From: Prevotella sp.
GTDB lineage: Bacteria; Bacteroidota; Bacteroidia; Bacteroidales; Bacteroidaceae
Reading direction: 5' to 3'
Assembly: GCA_017475005.1 (NCBI GenBank)
Contig: JAFVGI010000007.1
Coordinates: 25,251 to 89,250 of the forward strand
Length of the DNA stretch: 64,000 nt
Part shown: one piece after another, positions 57,577-64,000 of the stretch
Layout of the letters: each line of letters opens with the position of its first letter
How positions within the stretch are numbered: the stretch's first letter is position 1
The notes under the pieces: model-generated
What the model was told of the DNA's origin: nothing
What the model saw: the letters and a program-made list of their open reading frames with translations, nothing else
Database searches by the model: none
Translations under genes and position numbers: made by a program

Positions 57577-57625
57577 CTCATTACCTGTTTTCAGTTGTCC
57601 ATGACATCAGCAATCTTGTCAGCGT

Positions 57626-57796
57626 TCATGCTTCCATAGAATAATCATTCATCATTCCCGTGCCCGCGATAGTCAGTGTCTTAGTGCTCTCCGTGTAAGT
57701 CCACGTGAGGTTTTCGCCACAAGTGCCCTTCTGGTCGTCCGCCATAGCTAGCAGCGGCATCAGAGCGAGTATGGATAATGTAAAGATTTTCTTCAT
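57626..57796 (-). pseudogene. Truncated BspA-like leucine-rich repeat surface protein
   Basis: A 56-codon frame with a signal peptide (MKKIFTLSILALMPLLAMA) and then CGENLTWTYTESTKTLTIAG, the usual start of the mature part of BspA-type repeat proteins in Prevotella. It ends after DYSMEA at a TGA, where the full proteins go on for hundreds of residues. The leucine-rich repeats are missing. The promoter upstream is intact. It is probably a remnant, though expression of the short protein cannot be excluded. Confidence 0.7.
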
Positions 57797-57828
57797 AATA
57801 TATTATCTGTTTATGTCATTTACTGCTG

Positions 57829-57859
57829 CAAAGGTAAGAATATTTCCAACCCGTGCAAG
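57829..57859 (-). promoter_or_regulatory. Promoter of the BspA-like stub
   Basis: On the minus strand TTG (57859-57857), 20 bases, TACCTTTG (57836-57829). Confidence 0.75.
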
Positions 57860-57866
57860 AAAAGGG

Positions 57867-60800
57867 TCAGAAGGTCTTTTTCTTTCCGTCAACGATGTAA
57901 AGTCCTTGTTTGGGTGCTTTTACCCTACGGCCTTGCAGGTCATAGATTTCTGACGATGGAGTGCCCTGACGATAGGAAACATTTTTTATGGCTGTGGGCG
58001 TGCTTACCAGTTCGACATTGTCGAAACCAATAATCTTCTCCGAGCCATTACTGGTATGAATGGCAGAGATGAGTATTGTGGTAGAGGCTGTGCCATCACT
58101 CTCAAAATTGGCTGAAACATGTTGCCACGCTTCCTTGTTTTCAAGCGAAGGAACTGTGACTGTCTTTCCACCTTCCGTCTGAACCTTTATATCTACATCA
58201 CCGCCAAGACCACTTTTCCATACATCTGCCTTCAGAGTATATTCTCCCGCAGGCAATCTCATCTCCTGCTTCAGAGTGATAGTACTGGCACCCCAATTCT
58301 GGCGCACCCAATAGGTCTGTTTGCTGCCGGCAACTGACACAGGACGTGAAGCAAAGAAATTGCTGAAATAGAGGTCGCCTGACTTCAGGGCTGTAATATC
58401 ATTTTCATTACCATTAGAGTAATCAATGGTCCACCCCTTTGGGAGATAGATAGCGCGGTCGCTTTTTACACCTGTGCCAGCCATGATGGTGTAGGAATCT
58501 TCAAAATCTCCATTTGCCAAGGCTGTAGGAAGTTCCTTTTCCTCGTAGTCTATATCCTGAATGTCGCATATCTCTTTACGGGTAAGCATGACATCATAAA
58601 GCCTCATATCGCTGATGATGCCACGAAAGTCCTGATTATCATTTGCCACATTGGTATCCCACCATTGTGTACGGCCGATGTAGTTGCGAGTATCTTTTGC
58701 CACCTCATAGAGCATATAGGCCTCATTGACGTTTGTTGTGCCAGAAACATTTTCCTCTCCATCTATGTATATGCGAGTGGTATGAGTGGCAGCATCAAAG
58801 GTGACAGCCAGTTTCGCCTCTGTATTGACAGACAGCTGCTGTGTGGCATTTACCATAGTGGTAGCACCACCGTTATACTTTATGCCGGCAGACAAGGGAT
58901 TGGCTCTTAGGAAGACGCTGTTGCCGGAGCCAGAACCAAAGTCGTAGATGCGAGGCATAGCAGACAGCGAACTTGCCTTTACCGTTACGAGGAATGTGAA
59001 GGAACGCAGCCCGTCAAGAAGTCCAGATGGGGCAAGACCGAACTTGTTTGTATTGAAACCTGTTGCTGTATTTGATGTAAGGTCGAGGACTTCTGTCTGC
59101 TCATAACGAAGATTTTTCGTTATATCACGGGCCTGAACCTGAATATCAAACTGACGGCTCTTGGAGCCAACTGTAGCAGTAAGGACGACTGAGGTATTCT
59201 TGGTTTGTGGAGACAGCACGCCAGCAGAAGAGAGTACATCTTCGTCGGAAGAACTCCAGGTTACAGCTTGCCCTAAAGAGTTTTGAGGGAGAACTATATC
59301 CGTGCATACTTCTTCTGGCAAAGAAAGAGCCGCAAGGGCTGTCTCTTCCAGTTCCTCAGCAATATTTTCCTGTGCTTTTGCAACAATCTGCTGCACCTCC
59401 AAAGGAGTTGCCGAAGCACCATATGCCTGAACAGAGATGCACTTATGATTGAAATCGCTGCCACTCAAGAGGATGTTATCAACATTGAGGTTCTGGACGT
59501 CAATCACCTGATCTACCAAACCGTTACGATATACAGTAAGAAAGTTGCCGTCGTATGTCATTGTAAGAACCCACGTAGTGACTTTCGTAGGATGGTTGTC
59601 ACCACTGGTACCGGTACTTTTTGTTGCCCAGTCGTCACTGGTAAGAAGGCGGTTCTGACTCTTGTAGGTAGTACCATTGACAGTAAGTTCAGGATATTGG
59701 GTGTTGCCATTGAGTGAATAGACGAAATTGCCGTCATCAGAGCGTAAGATATCACCTTCGTACTTGGAAGAATTCATAGCAAGGGCCACATTAAGGGTCT
59801 GATTAGCCTTCAGACAAGTGCAGTTGACAACTGATGACGAGATTTCTGACACTTTTTCCGGCCAGGCATAGTTGCTGTGGATAGCAGTAGGATAGCCAAG
59901 AGGATAGCCCTGTCGCACAATCCAGTAATAATAATCGCCCTGCATCCAGACAAGACGCAAAGGGCTGTTCTTGGTACCAGGGATGACATAAGGACGGGCA
60001 TTGTTCTTGGGAGAGTTGGAGGTAATCTGTGTAGAACCTGCTACCTCACCGGCATCATTGATGGTATATTTCCATATCTCATAGACACCATCCTTATTAT
60101 ACGCACCATTCTTGGTTGGGATGCTGAGATAAAGGTCGTTGATGTTTTCTGGATCTATTGCCATACCACCGCTGTAGCACTTCTCTGTGGAATTCCAATT
60201 CTGATGGAAGGCATGACCGCCATACTGCACCCATGTATTCTTCCATGAAGAGCCATTCCAGCGGGCATACCAATAGACATGCGATGTCTTTGCATCGTCA
60301 ATGTGAGGATATGCCACAACAGGATGTTCTTCATTATCGAGAGCTATCTGCCATACCCAGTTGCGGATGTTGGCAGACTTATCAACGATGGTAGCAGGAT
60401 AACTGCTGGCGTACGAGTCTGTCTTACTGACATTAAAGACTCCATTATTGATAATACTCAGCTGTGTACCATTCAAGTCACGCAGTATGGGACCGTTACC
60501 TTTATTTATATCTATAACATTGAAATAAAGCCAGTCGGGCATTTCGTTGTCAGGGTGGCCTGTGGTATAGGATACATATATCTTATCGCGACCATTACTC
60601 TGATACTTTGCATAAGGGCGCGCACCTGTTGACTGCACTATCTGCTTTGGTCCGAAGTCAAAGTTGCAGTTGTCGTTAGCATCTGGCATAGTGAGACGGG
60701 CTATGGTAGGATGCCAGTTGATGCCACGCCAGCAAAGATATATATGCTGGGGGTCGTCGCTGAGAATGAAGGGGGATGGATAGGTAGTGTTATTTGCCGT

Positions 60801-61202
60801 TGCAAGATATTTCTCATCACCAAGCTGGGTAATGTCACCAGGCTTTTTGGAGATACGATACCATATCTTCGGCTCGTCAGTATGACGTGTATAGAAAATC
60901 ATCACACGTTCATCAGGGAGCACAATAAACGTTGGGTTATTATGATCGTCCGGTTGGAAATAAGAACGTATCAACACATCTGTCTTACGTTGCTTTACCC
61001 AATCATACTGCGTAGCCTTTACATTTCCGTGAACATCAATATAACCTATGTAGGTAGCATTGATTGTTCCTAACGCATTTTCATAATGTACTGCACGAGG
61101 GTCAGCAAACCAACACCATGCACCTTCATCAGCAACAACATTTTGAGCTCGAGAAATAAGAACCATGCAAAGCATAGTTAATGCAAGAAAACATCTTTTC
61201 AT
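57867..61202 (-). CDS. Large secreted BNR-4 propeller protein with LamG-like and sorting domains
   Basis: An 1111-residue protein with a signal peptide (cut near residue 19-20). Residues about 25-430 fit the BNR-4 seven-bladed propeller (EGAWCWFADPRAVHY, FIVLPDERVMIFYTRHTDE, YLCWRGINWHPTIARL), the fold used by ulvan-lyase-type polysaccharide lyases. A LamG-like stretch (about 455-610), a bacterial Ig-like domain (about 635-690), a second LamG-like domain (about 715-870) and a carbohydrate-binding-like domain (about 890-1060) follow. The end (IYDLQGRRVKAPKQGLYIV) resembles a type IX secretion sorting domain. The target glycan is unknown. Confidence 0.78.
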   Translation of the reverse strand: MKRCFLALTMLCMVLISRAQNVVADEGAWCWFADPRAVHYENALGTINATYIGYIDVHGNVKATQYDWVKQRKTDVLIRSYFQPDDHNNPTFIVLPDERVMIFYTRHTDEPKIWYRISKKPGDITQLGDEKYLATANNTTYPSPFILSDDPQHIYLCWRGINWHPTIARLTMPDANDNCNFDFGPKQIVQSTGARPYAKYQSNGRDKIYVSYTTGHPDNEMPDWLYFNVIDINKGNGPILRDLNGTQLSIINNGVFNVSKTDSYASSYPATIVDKSANIRNWVWQIALDNEEHPVVAYPHIDDAKTSHVYWYARWNGSSWKNTWVQYGGHAFHQNWNSTEKCYSGGMAIDPENINDLYLSIPTKNGAYNKDGVYEIWKYTINDAGEVAGSTQITSNSPKNNARPYVIPGTKNSPLRLVWMQGDYYYWIVRQGYPLGYPTAIHSNYAWPEKVSEISSSVVNCTCLKANQTLNVALAMNSSKYEGDILRSDDGNFVYSLNGNTQYPELTVNGTTYKSQNRLLTSDDWATKSTGTSGDNHPTKVTTWVLTMTYDGNFLTVYRNGLVDQVIDVQNLNVDNILLSGSDFNHKCISVQAYGASATPLEVQQIVAKAQENIAEELEETALAALSLPEEVCTDIVLPQNSLGQAVTWSSSDEDVLSSAGVLSPQTKNTSVVLTATVGSKSRQFDIQVQARDITKNLRYEQTEVLDLTSNTATGFNTNKFGLAPSGLLDGLRSFTFLVTVKASSLSAMPRIYDFGSGSGNSVFLRANPLSAGIKYNGGATTMVNATQQLSVNTEAKLAVTFDAATHTTRIYIDGEENVSGTTNVNEAYMLYEVAKDTRNYIGRTQWWDTNVANDNQDFRGIISDMRLYDVMLTRKEICDIQDIDYEEKELPTALANGDFEDSYTIMAGTGVKSDRAIYLPKGWTIDYSNGNENDITALKSGDLYFSNFFASRPVSVAGSKQTYWVRQNWGASTITLKQEMRLPAGEYTLKADVWKSGLGGDVDIKVQTEGGKTVTVPSLENKEAWQHVSANFESDGTASTTILISAIHTSNGSEKIIGFDNVELVSTPTAIKNVSYRQGTPSSEIYDLQGRRVKAPKQGLYIVDGKKKTF

Positions 61203-61244
61203 AAAATAATCGTATATATTGTAATTTTAGTTAGTAATTTGCTG

Positions 61245-61252
61245 CAAAAGTA
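61245..61252 (-). promoter_or_regulatory. -7 box of the BNR-4 gene
   Basis: TACTTTTG on the minus strand, 42 bases before the start codon. CAA at 61276 is a possible -33 element at slightly long spacing. Confidence 0.6.
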
Positions 61253-61334
61253 AATAAAATAATTTAATTATTCACAAATAATGGAACAAAATACTATTTT
61301 TTTCAACGATTGTTGTTATTATTATCTTATTTTG

Positions 61335-61342
61335 TATTTTTG
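61335..61342 (+). promoter_or_regulatory. -7 box before the orphan Tat peptide
   Basis: TATTTTTG with TTG at 61313-61315, 19 bases upstream. Confidence 0.55.
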
Positions 61343-61371
61343 TCAGCGAAAAACCAACCTAAACATAGATT

Positions 61372-61467
61372 ATGCCTAAAAAGAATCTGGACAGACGAGA
61401 ATTCCTGAAGCGCCTCGGAATCGGTGCCAGTTCAGCAATGGTAATGATGCCTATCTGTTCCTTCTGA
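61372..61467 (+). pseudogene. Orphan twin-arginine signal peptide (truncated gene)
   Basis: A 31-codon frame: MPKKNLDRREFLKRLGIGAS and then SAMVMMPICSF before TGA. RREFLK is a good twin-arginine motif, and the hydrophobic stretch and the Cys follow at the usual distance. In Bacteroidales such starts belong to Tat-exported oxidoreductases, for example aldo/keto reductase or Fe-S proteins. No mature domain follows in any frame. A promoter-like element precedes it, so this looks like the 5' stub of a deleted gene. Confidence 0.65.
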
Positions 61468-61645
61468 CTTTGGTATCTGTTGTCTGTATTCGCCATTCTT
61501 TTCTATCAATTCCAGGGGACAAATTTACAATTAAGTGAGCAAAATACCAAACAAAAAGGATTTTTTTTCATTTTTGCTTGCCAAATTTTCGTTGAAGATA
61601 ATGGGCATTTCGTTGAAAAAATTTTATGCAGAGGCGATTCTTCCG

Positions 61646-61653
61646 TACCTTCG
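61646..61653 (+). promoter_or_regulatory. -7 box of the carbohydrate-binding lipoprotein gene
   Basis: TACCTTCG, 36 bases before the start codon; one base off consensus. It supports the ATG at 61690 over longer frames. Confidence 0.5.
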
Positions 61654-61689
61654 CAACCGAAAACCAGAAACATAAACTATTATACTATT

Positions 61690-63528
61690 ATGAAAGAAAC
61701 AACAAAGTACATCATGTTCATGGCAGCCATGACGATGATGATTATGACAACCGCATGTTCAGGTGATTCACTTGACGATGACGACAACAACACATCAAAC
61801 GCCATTGACAATGGTGAGTATATTATTAATGAGGACATCACGACCTCTACCCTATCAACAATGAAGACCTTCACCATCTCCATTGACAAGACCACCGCAG
61901 AGCCTGCTGCCACCGTAGCGGCCACATACCCTGCAGAGGGCGACAGCCCAAGCGCAAACACGTTCGGCACCATAGTAAATATAGACTTGTCAAATCCTGC
62001 GGCAGCGATCGTCAACGGCGTAACAATAACGGTCAGCGGCAACGACATTACTGCCAATCACGGCAGCACGGAAGGCATCTGCTATGTAGTGACAGGTACT
62101 TTGTCTGACGGTTCGCTTACTATCAAGGGTGATGCCAGCTATGAGCTGAACCTGCATAATGCAAACATCACAAACCTGAGATCTACAGCCATCAACCTGC
62201 AGAGCAGCCAGAATGCCTACCTCACCCTTTCGGGCACGAACACCGTTACCGACGGCACTACTGCCGACGACAGCCATAAGGGAGCCATCTTCGCAAAGGG
62301 CAAGCTGTTTATCAACGGAACAGGTTCGCTGGAGGTCTATGGCACCTACAACAACGGCATCCACGGCAAGAGCAACGTAGTGATAGAGAGCGGCGTGAAC
62401 CTGTATGTCAACTCCAGCGTCAATCACGGCATAAAGGGTGGCAGCGACATTATTATAAATGGTGGCATCGTGAATGTAGAGGTGTCTGGCCTTGGTGCAA
62501 AGGCTATCAACGGTGATGTCAACGTTACGATAAACGGCGGTCGCACGACAGCCATTGCCACCGGCAACGGCAAGTGGGAAGCAGACGAGACTCTAAGCAC
62601 CGGCGGTGATACGAAGGCTGCTGCAGGCATTGGCTGCGACGGCATCTTCTACATGAATGGCGGTGAGCTGTATGCCAAGGCGACAGGCAGCGGCGGCAAG
62701 GGCGTAAAGGCCGACCTTGAGGGCTACATTACAGGCGGTACCATACGCATCATCACCGAGGGCGGACTGTACTACAGCAACGGAACGACAGAAAGCCACG
62801 ACTATACGGGCAATACCGACAATCTCGCCAGTGCATACACCTCTTCGCCCAAGGGCATGAAGATAGGATACAAAGACGATACCGTGACTCCTACCGAGAC
62901 CTATGGCAAACTGCAGATATCAGGCGGCAACATCATGGTACGCACCAGCGGCAACAATGCCGAGGGCATAGAGAGCAAGGGCACTTTTGACATCTCCGGA
63001 GGAACCGTCATGGTCTATGCTCATGACGACGCCCTGAACTCCACCGGCGATATGACCGTCAGTGGCGGCAATGTCGTGGCAGTAGGCACAAACAACGACG
63101 CCATCGACTCCAACGGTGATATGTACCTCAAGGGCGGTACGATAATAGCCTGCGGTGGCAGCGGAGCAGAGACAGGCATCGACGTCAACGAACAGAAGAA
63201 GCTATATATCTCCGGCGGAAACATCTTCTCCATCGGTGGCAGGACAGACGGCAACCTCGGCAGCACCACACAGGGTATCATCAATGCATCAGGTTCCGTA
63301 GCAGAAAACAGTATTGTCAGTGTCAGCAGCAATGGCACTACGCTATGCTCGTTCCTCATGCCGACATCGTTCAGCAACGGCACGATATTCATCAGTTCTC
63401 CGACACTTACCAGCGGCAGCAGCTATACCCTCTCCAACGGCAGCAGCTCTACGACAGTGACAGCATCGAGCACCATCAGCGGAAGCACCATGGGCGGCGG
63501 CGGAATGCCAGGAGGCAGGAAGTGGTAA
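61690..63528 (+). CDS. Carbohydrate-binding beta-helix lipoprotein (Cthe_2159/DUF4353-like)
   Basis: A 612-residue protein with a lipoprotein signal (Cys23 in MTTACSGDS) and an Asp-rich linker (LDDDDNN). The rest is a right-handed beta-helix with repeats of the type GxxxINGGxxxV (IIINGGIVNVEVSG, VTINGGRTTAIATG, ISGGNIMVRTSGNNAEGIES), as in the Cthe_2159 carbohydrate-binding family, which binds acidic pectin-like polymers. The C-terminus is Gly-rich (MGGGGMPGGRKW). It probably sits on the cell surface. The base composition is richer in G and C than in the neighbours. Confidence 0.82.
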   Translation: MKETTKYIMFMAAMTMMIMTTACSGDSLDDDDNNTSNAIDNGEYIINEDITTSTLSTMKTFTISIDKTTAEPAATVAATYPAEGDSPSANTFGTIVNIDLSNPAAAIVNGVTITVSGNDITANHGSTEGICYVVTGTLSDGSLTIKGDASYELNLHNANITNLRSTAINLQSSQNAYLTLSGTNTVTDGTTADDSHKGAIFAKGKLFINGTGSLEVYGTYNNGIHGKSNVVIESGVNLYVNSSVNHGIKGGSDIIINGGIVNVEVSGLGAKAINGDVNVTINGGRTTAIATGNGKWEADETLSTGGDTKAAAGIGCDGIFYMNGGELYAKATGSGGKGVKADLEGYITGGTIRIITEGGLYYSNGTTESHDYTGNTDNLASAYTSSPKGMKIGYKDDTVTPTETYGKLQISGGNIMVRTSGNNAEGIESKGTFDISGGTVMVYAHDDALNSTGDMTVSGGNVVAVGTNNDAIDSNGDMYLKGGTIIACGGSGAETGIDVNEQKKLYISGGNIFSIGGRTDGNLGSTTQGIINASGSVAENSIVSVSSNGTTLCSFLMPTSFSNGTIFISSPTLTSGSSYTLSNGSSSTTVTASSTISGSTMGGGGMPGGRKW

Positions 63529-63532
63529 GGAA

Positions 63533-63563
63533 GAGTTAAGAGTTAAGAGTTAAGAGTCAAGAG
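63533..63563 (+). repeat. Seven-base repeats GAGTTAA
   Basis: Three GAGTTAA units and one GAGTCAA (63533-63560) begin 4 bases after the stop of the lipoprotein gene. The three exact units hold TAA, one per frame. Confidence 0.9.
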
Positions 63564-63582
63564 ATATGTTCAGGATAACAAC

Positions 63583-63620
63583 AATGGCGCAGATGCAATC
63601 AAGCATCCTGCGCCATTTTA
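63583..63620 (+). terminator. Terminator of the carbohydrate-binding lipoprotein gene
   Basis: Stem AATGGCGCAGATGC / GCAT-C-CTGCGCCATT with one bulged C, loop AATCAA, followed by TTTA. Confidence 0.85.
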
Positions 63621-63621
63621 T

Positions 63622-63724
63622 GTTTGAAGTATGAAGGTTGAAGTTTGATGTATCGGCTTGCGCCGAGTTGGAGGTTTGAAGTCTGAAGGTGGAAGTACTT
63701 CTTACTTCTTACTTCTTACTTCTT
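63622..63724. repeat. Converging seven-base repeat arrays
   Basis: GTTTGAA, GTATGAA, GGTTGAA, GTTTGAT (63622-63649) and GTTTGAA, GTCTGAA, GGTGGAA (63674-63694) face four ACTTCTT units (63697-63724). The two orientations meet at the palindrome GAAGTACTTC (63692-63701). Related but decayed units go on to about 63797. The whole gap 63621-63798 holds no gene. Confidence 0.8.
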
Positions 63725-63798
63725 AGATCGTACTTTGTACTTCATCCTCGCGTCAGCGACACATCGTACTTCCTACCTCCTAATTCCTACTTCTTAAT

Positions 63799-63909
63799 CT
63801 ACATCGGTCCATATCCCATGCAACTTGTTGTTGTTACTGCTGTCAATGCAGCTGTCAGTGCGGCTACTATCACCTTCGCCAGCACCTGCCAAAAATTCTT
63901 TTTTTCCAT
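63799..63909 (-). CDS. Smalltalk-like small protein
   Basis: A 36-residue reading frame on the minus strand: MEKKNFWQVLAKVIVAALTA and then ALTAVTTTSCMGYGPM. The layout (basic, Trp-containing N-terminus, one Ala-rich membrane or signal helix, then TSC) fits the smalltalk protein family of Bacteroidales, very small predicted lipoprotein-like peptides of unknown role, often found near HU-family and amidase genes. It lies near the right edge, so its upstream neighbour is not visible. Confidence 0.65.
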   Translation of the reverse strand: MEKKNFWQVLAKVIVAALTAALTAVTTTSCMGYGPM

Positions 63910-64000
63910 AACCTTTATTTAATTTTTAATTTTAACAAAAACCTAAAAGAACCCTCACTTTGTATGTGTCGGGCCTTACAGCCCTTTGCGATGCAAGGCA
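63910..64000. other. Edge region without an assignable feature
   Basis: Ninety bases upstream of the smalltalk-like gene. I see a possible frame on the minus strand running in from the edge but nothing that can be named. Confidence 0.3.

Noticed and set aside
61480-61689. Long N-terminal extension of the carbohydrate-binding lipoprotein
   Set aside because: The clear lipoprotein signal starts at 61690, after a promoter-like box; the extension has no signal and is low in complexity.
63910-64000. 3' end of an HU-family gene upstream of the smalltalk-like peptide
   Set aside because: The short minus-strand frame at the edge does not show a recognisable HU end, so it was left unnamed.

Overview
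The window looks like chromosomal DNA of a Bacteroidales bacterium, most likely a Prevotella-type Prevotellaceae. Three things point there. Many genes carry the Bacteroidetes promoter (TTG or TTTG, 19-20 bases, then TAnnTTTG) and lack a Shine-Dalgarno site. The gene content fits: glutamine synthetase III, a GT3-type glycogen synthase, one-chain pyruvate:ferredoxin oxidoreductase, GSCFA, SIMPL and PepSY-like lipoproteins, a BspA-like fragment, a smalltalk-like peptide. Intergenic spaces hold short direct repeats of seven-base units. No phage, insertion sequence, CRISPR array or rRNA operon was seen.

Layout. 1-1.75 kb: 5' part of a TonB-dependent receptor behind a TPP riboswitch, probably a thiamine outer-membrane transporter. 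1.9-9.4 kb: a leftward run (rhodanese/metallo-beta-lactamase lipoprotein, rarA, YgiQ radical SAM, amidase/golvesin lipoprotein, acyltransferase, small unknown protein). 9.6-12.7 kb: proS, a His-rich membrane peptide, rpsF-rpsR-rplI with a terminator. 12.9-17.1 kb: glycogen synthase and glucan phosphorylase. 17.1-21.2 kb: CorA-type transporter, GSCFA protein, birA, serB. 21.2-24.8 kb: nifJ. 24.9-33.8 kb: AAA/DUF4143 ATPase, an RND efflux operon (adaptor, pump, outer-membrane factor) and a CPA2 antiporter. 33.9-45.2 kb: GH43 enzyme, SIMPL protein, GDP-fucose synthase, Sua5/TsaC, ClC channel, pyrD, TamB-like protein, small lipoprotein. 45.5-52.8 kb: mtaB, GT2, methyltransferase, MgtC, nadC, porin-like protein, CstA. 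52.9-57 kb: GHL10-like hydrolase, glutamine synthetase III, tRNA-Ser(UGA). 57.1-64 kb: PepSY-like lipoprotein, truncated BspA-like ORF, large BNR-4/LamG secreted protein, orphan Tat signal peptide, carbohydrate-binding beta-helix lipoprotein, smalltalk-like peptide.

The most interesting signal is not a gene. At least ten places carry arrays of direct repeats whose units differ in sequence (such as AGTTTAG, AATTGAC, AACTTTC, GTTAAGA, GTGAAGA, GTTAGCG, ACTTCTT) but are always seven bases long. Most units contain TAA, TAG or TGA when read in the sense of the upstream gene. Because 7 and 3 are coprime, three units place a stop in all three frames. Four genes (ygiQ-like, serB, the ATPase, SIMPL) have their own stop codon inside such an array. 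Two genes (GSCFA and birA) carry an array inside the reading frame, and there the stops are absent, out of frame, or in one case changed to CAA at exactly the unit that would be in frame. Other points of interest are genes with almost no 5' leader, interleaved divergent promoters, 21-23-base repeats upstream of promoters, and two promoter-bearing gene stubs.
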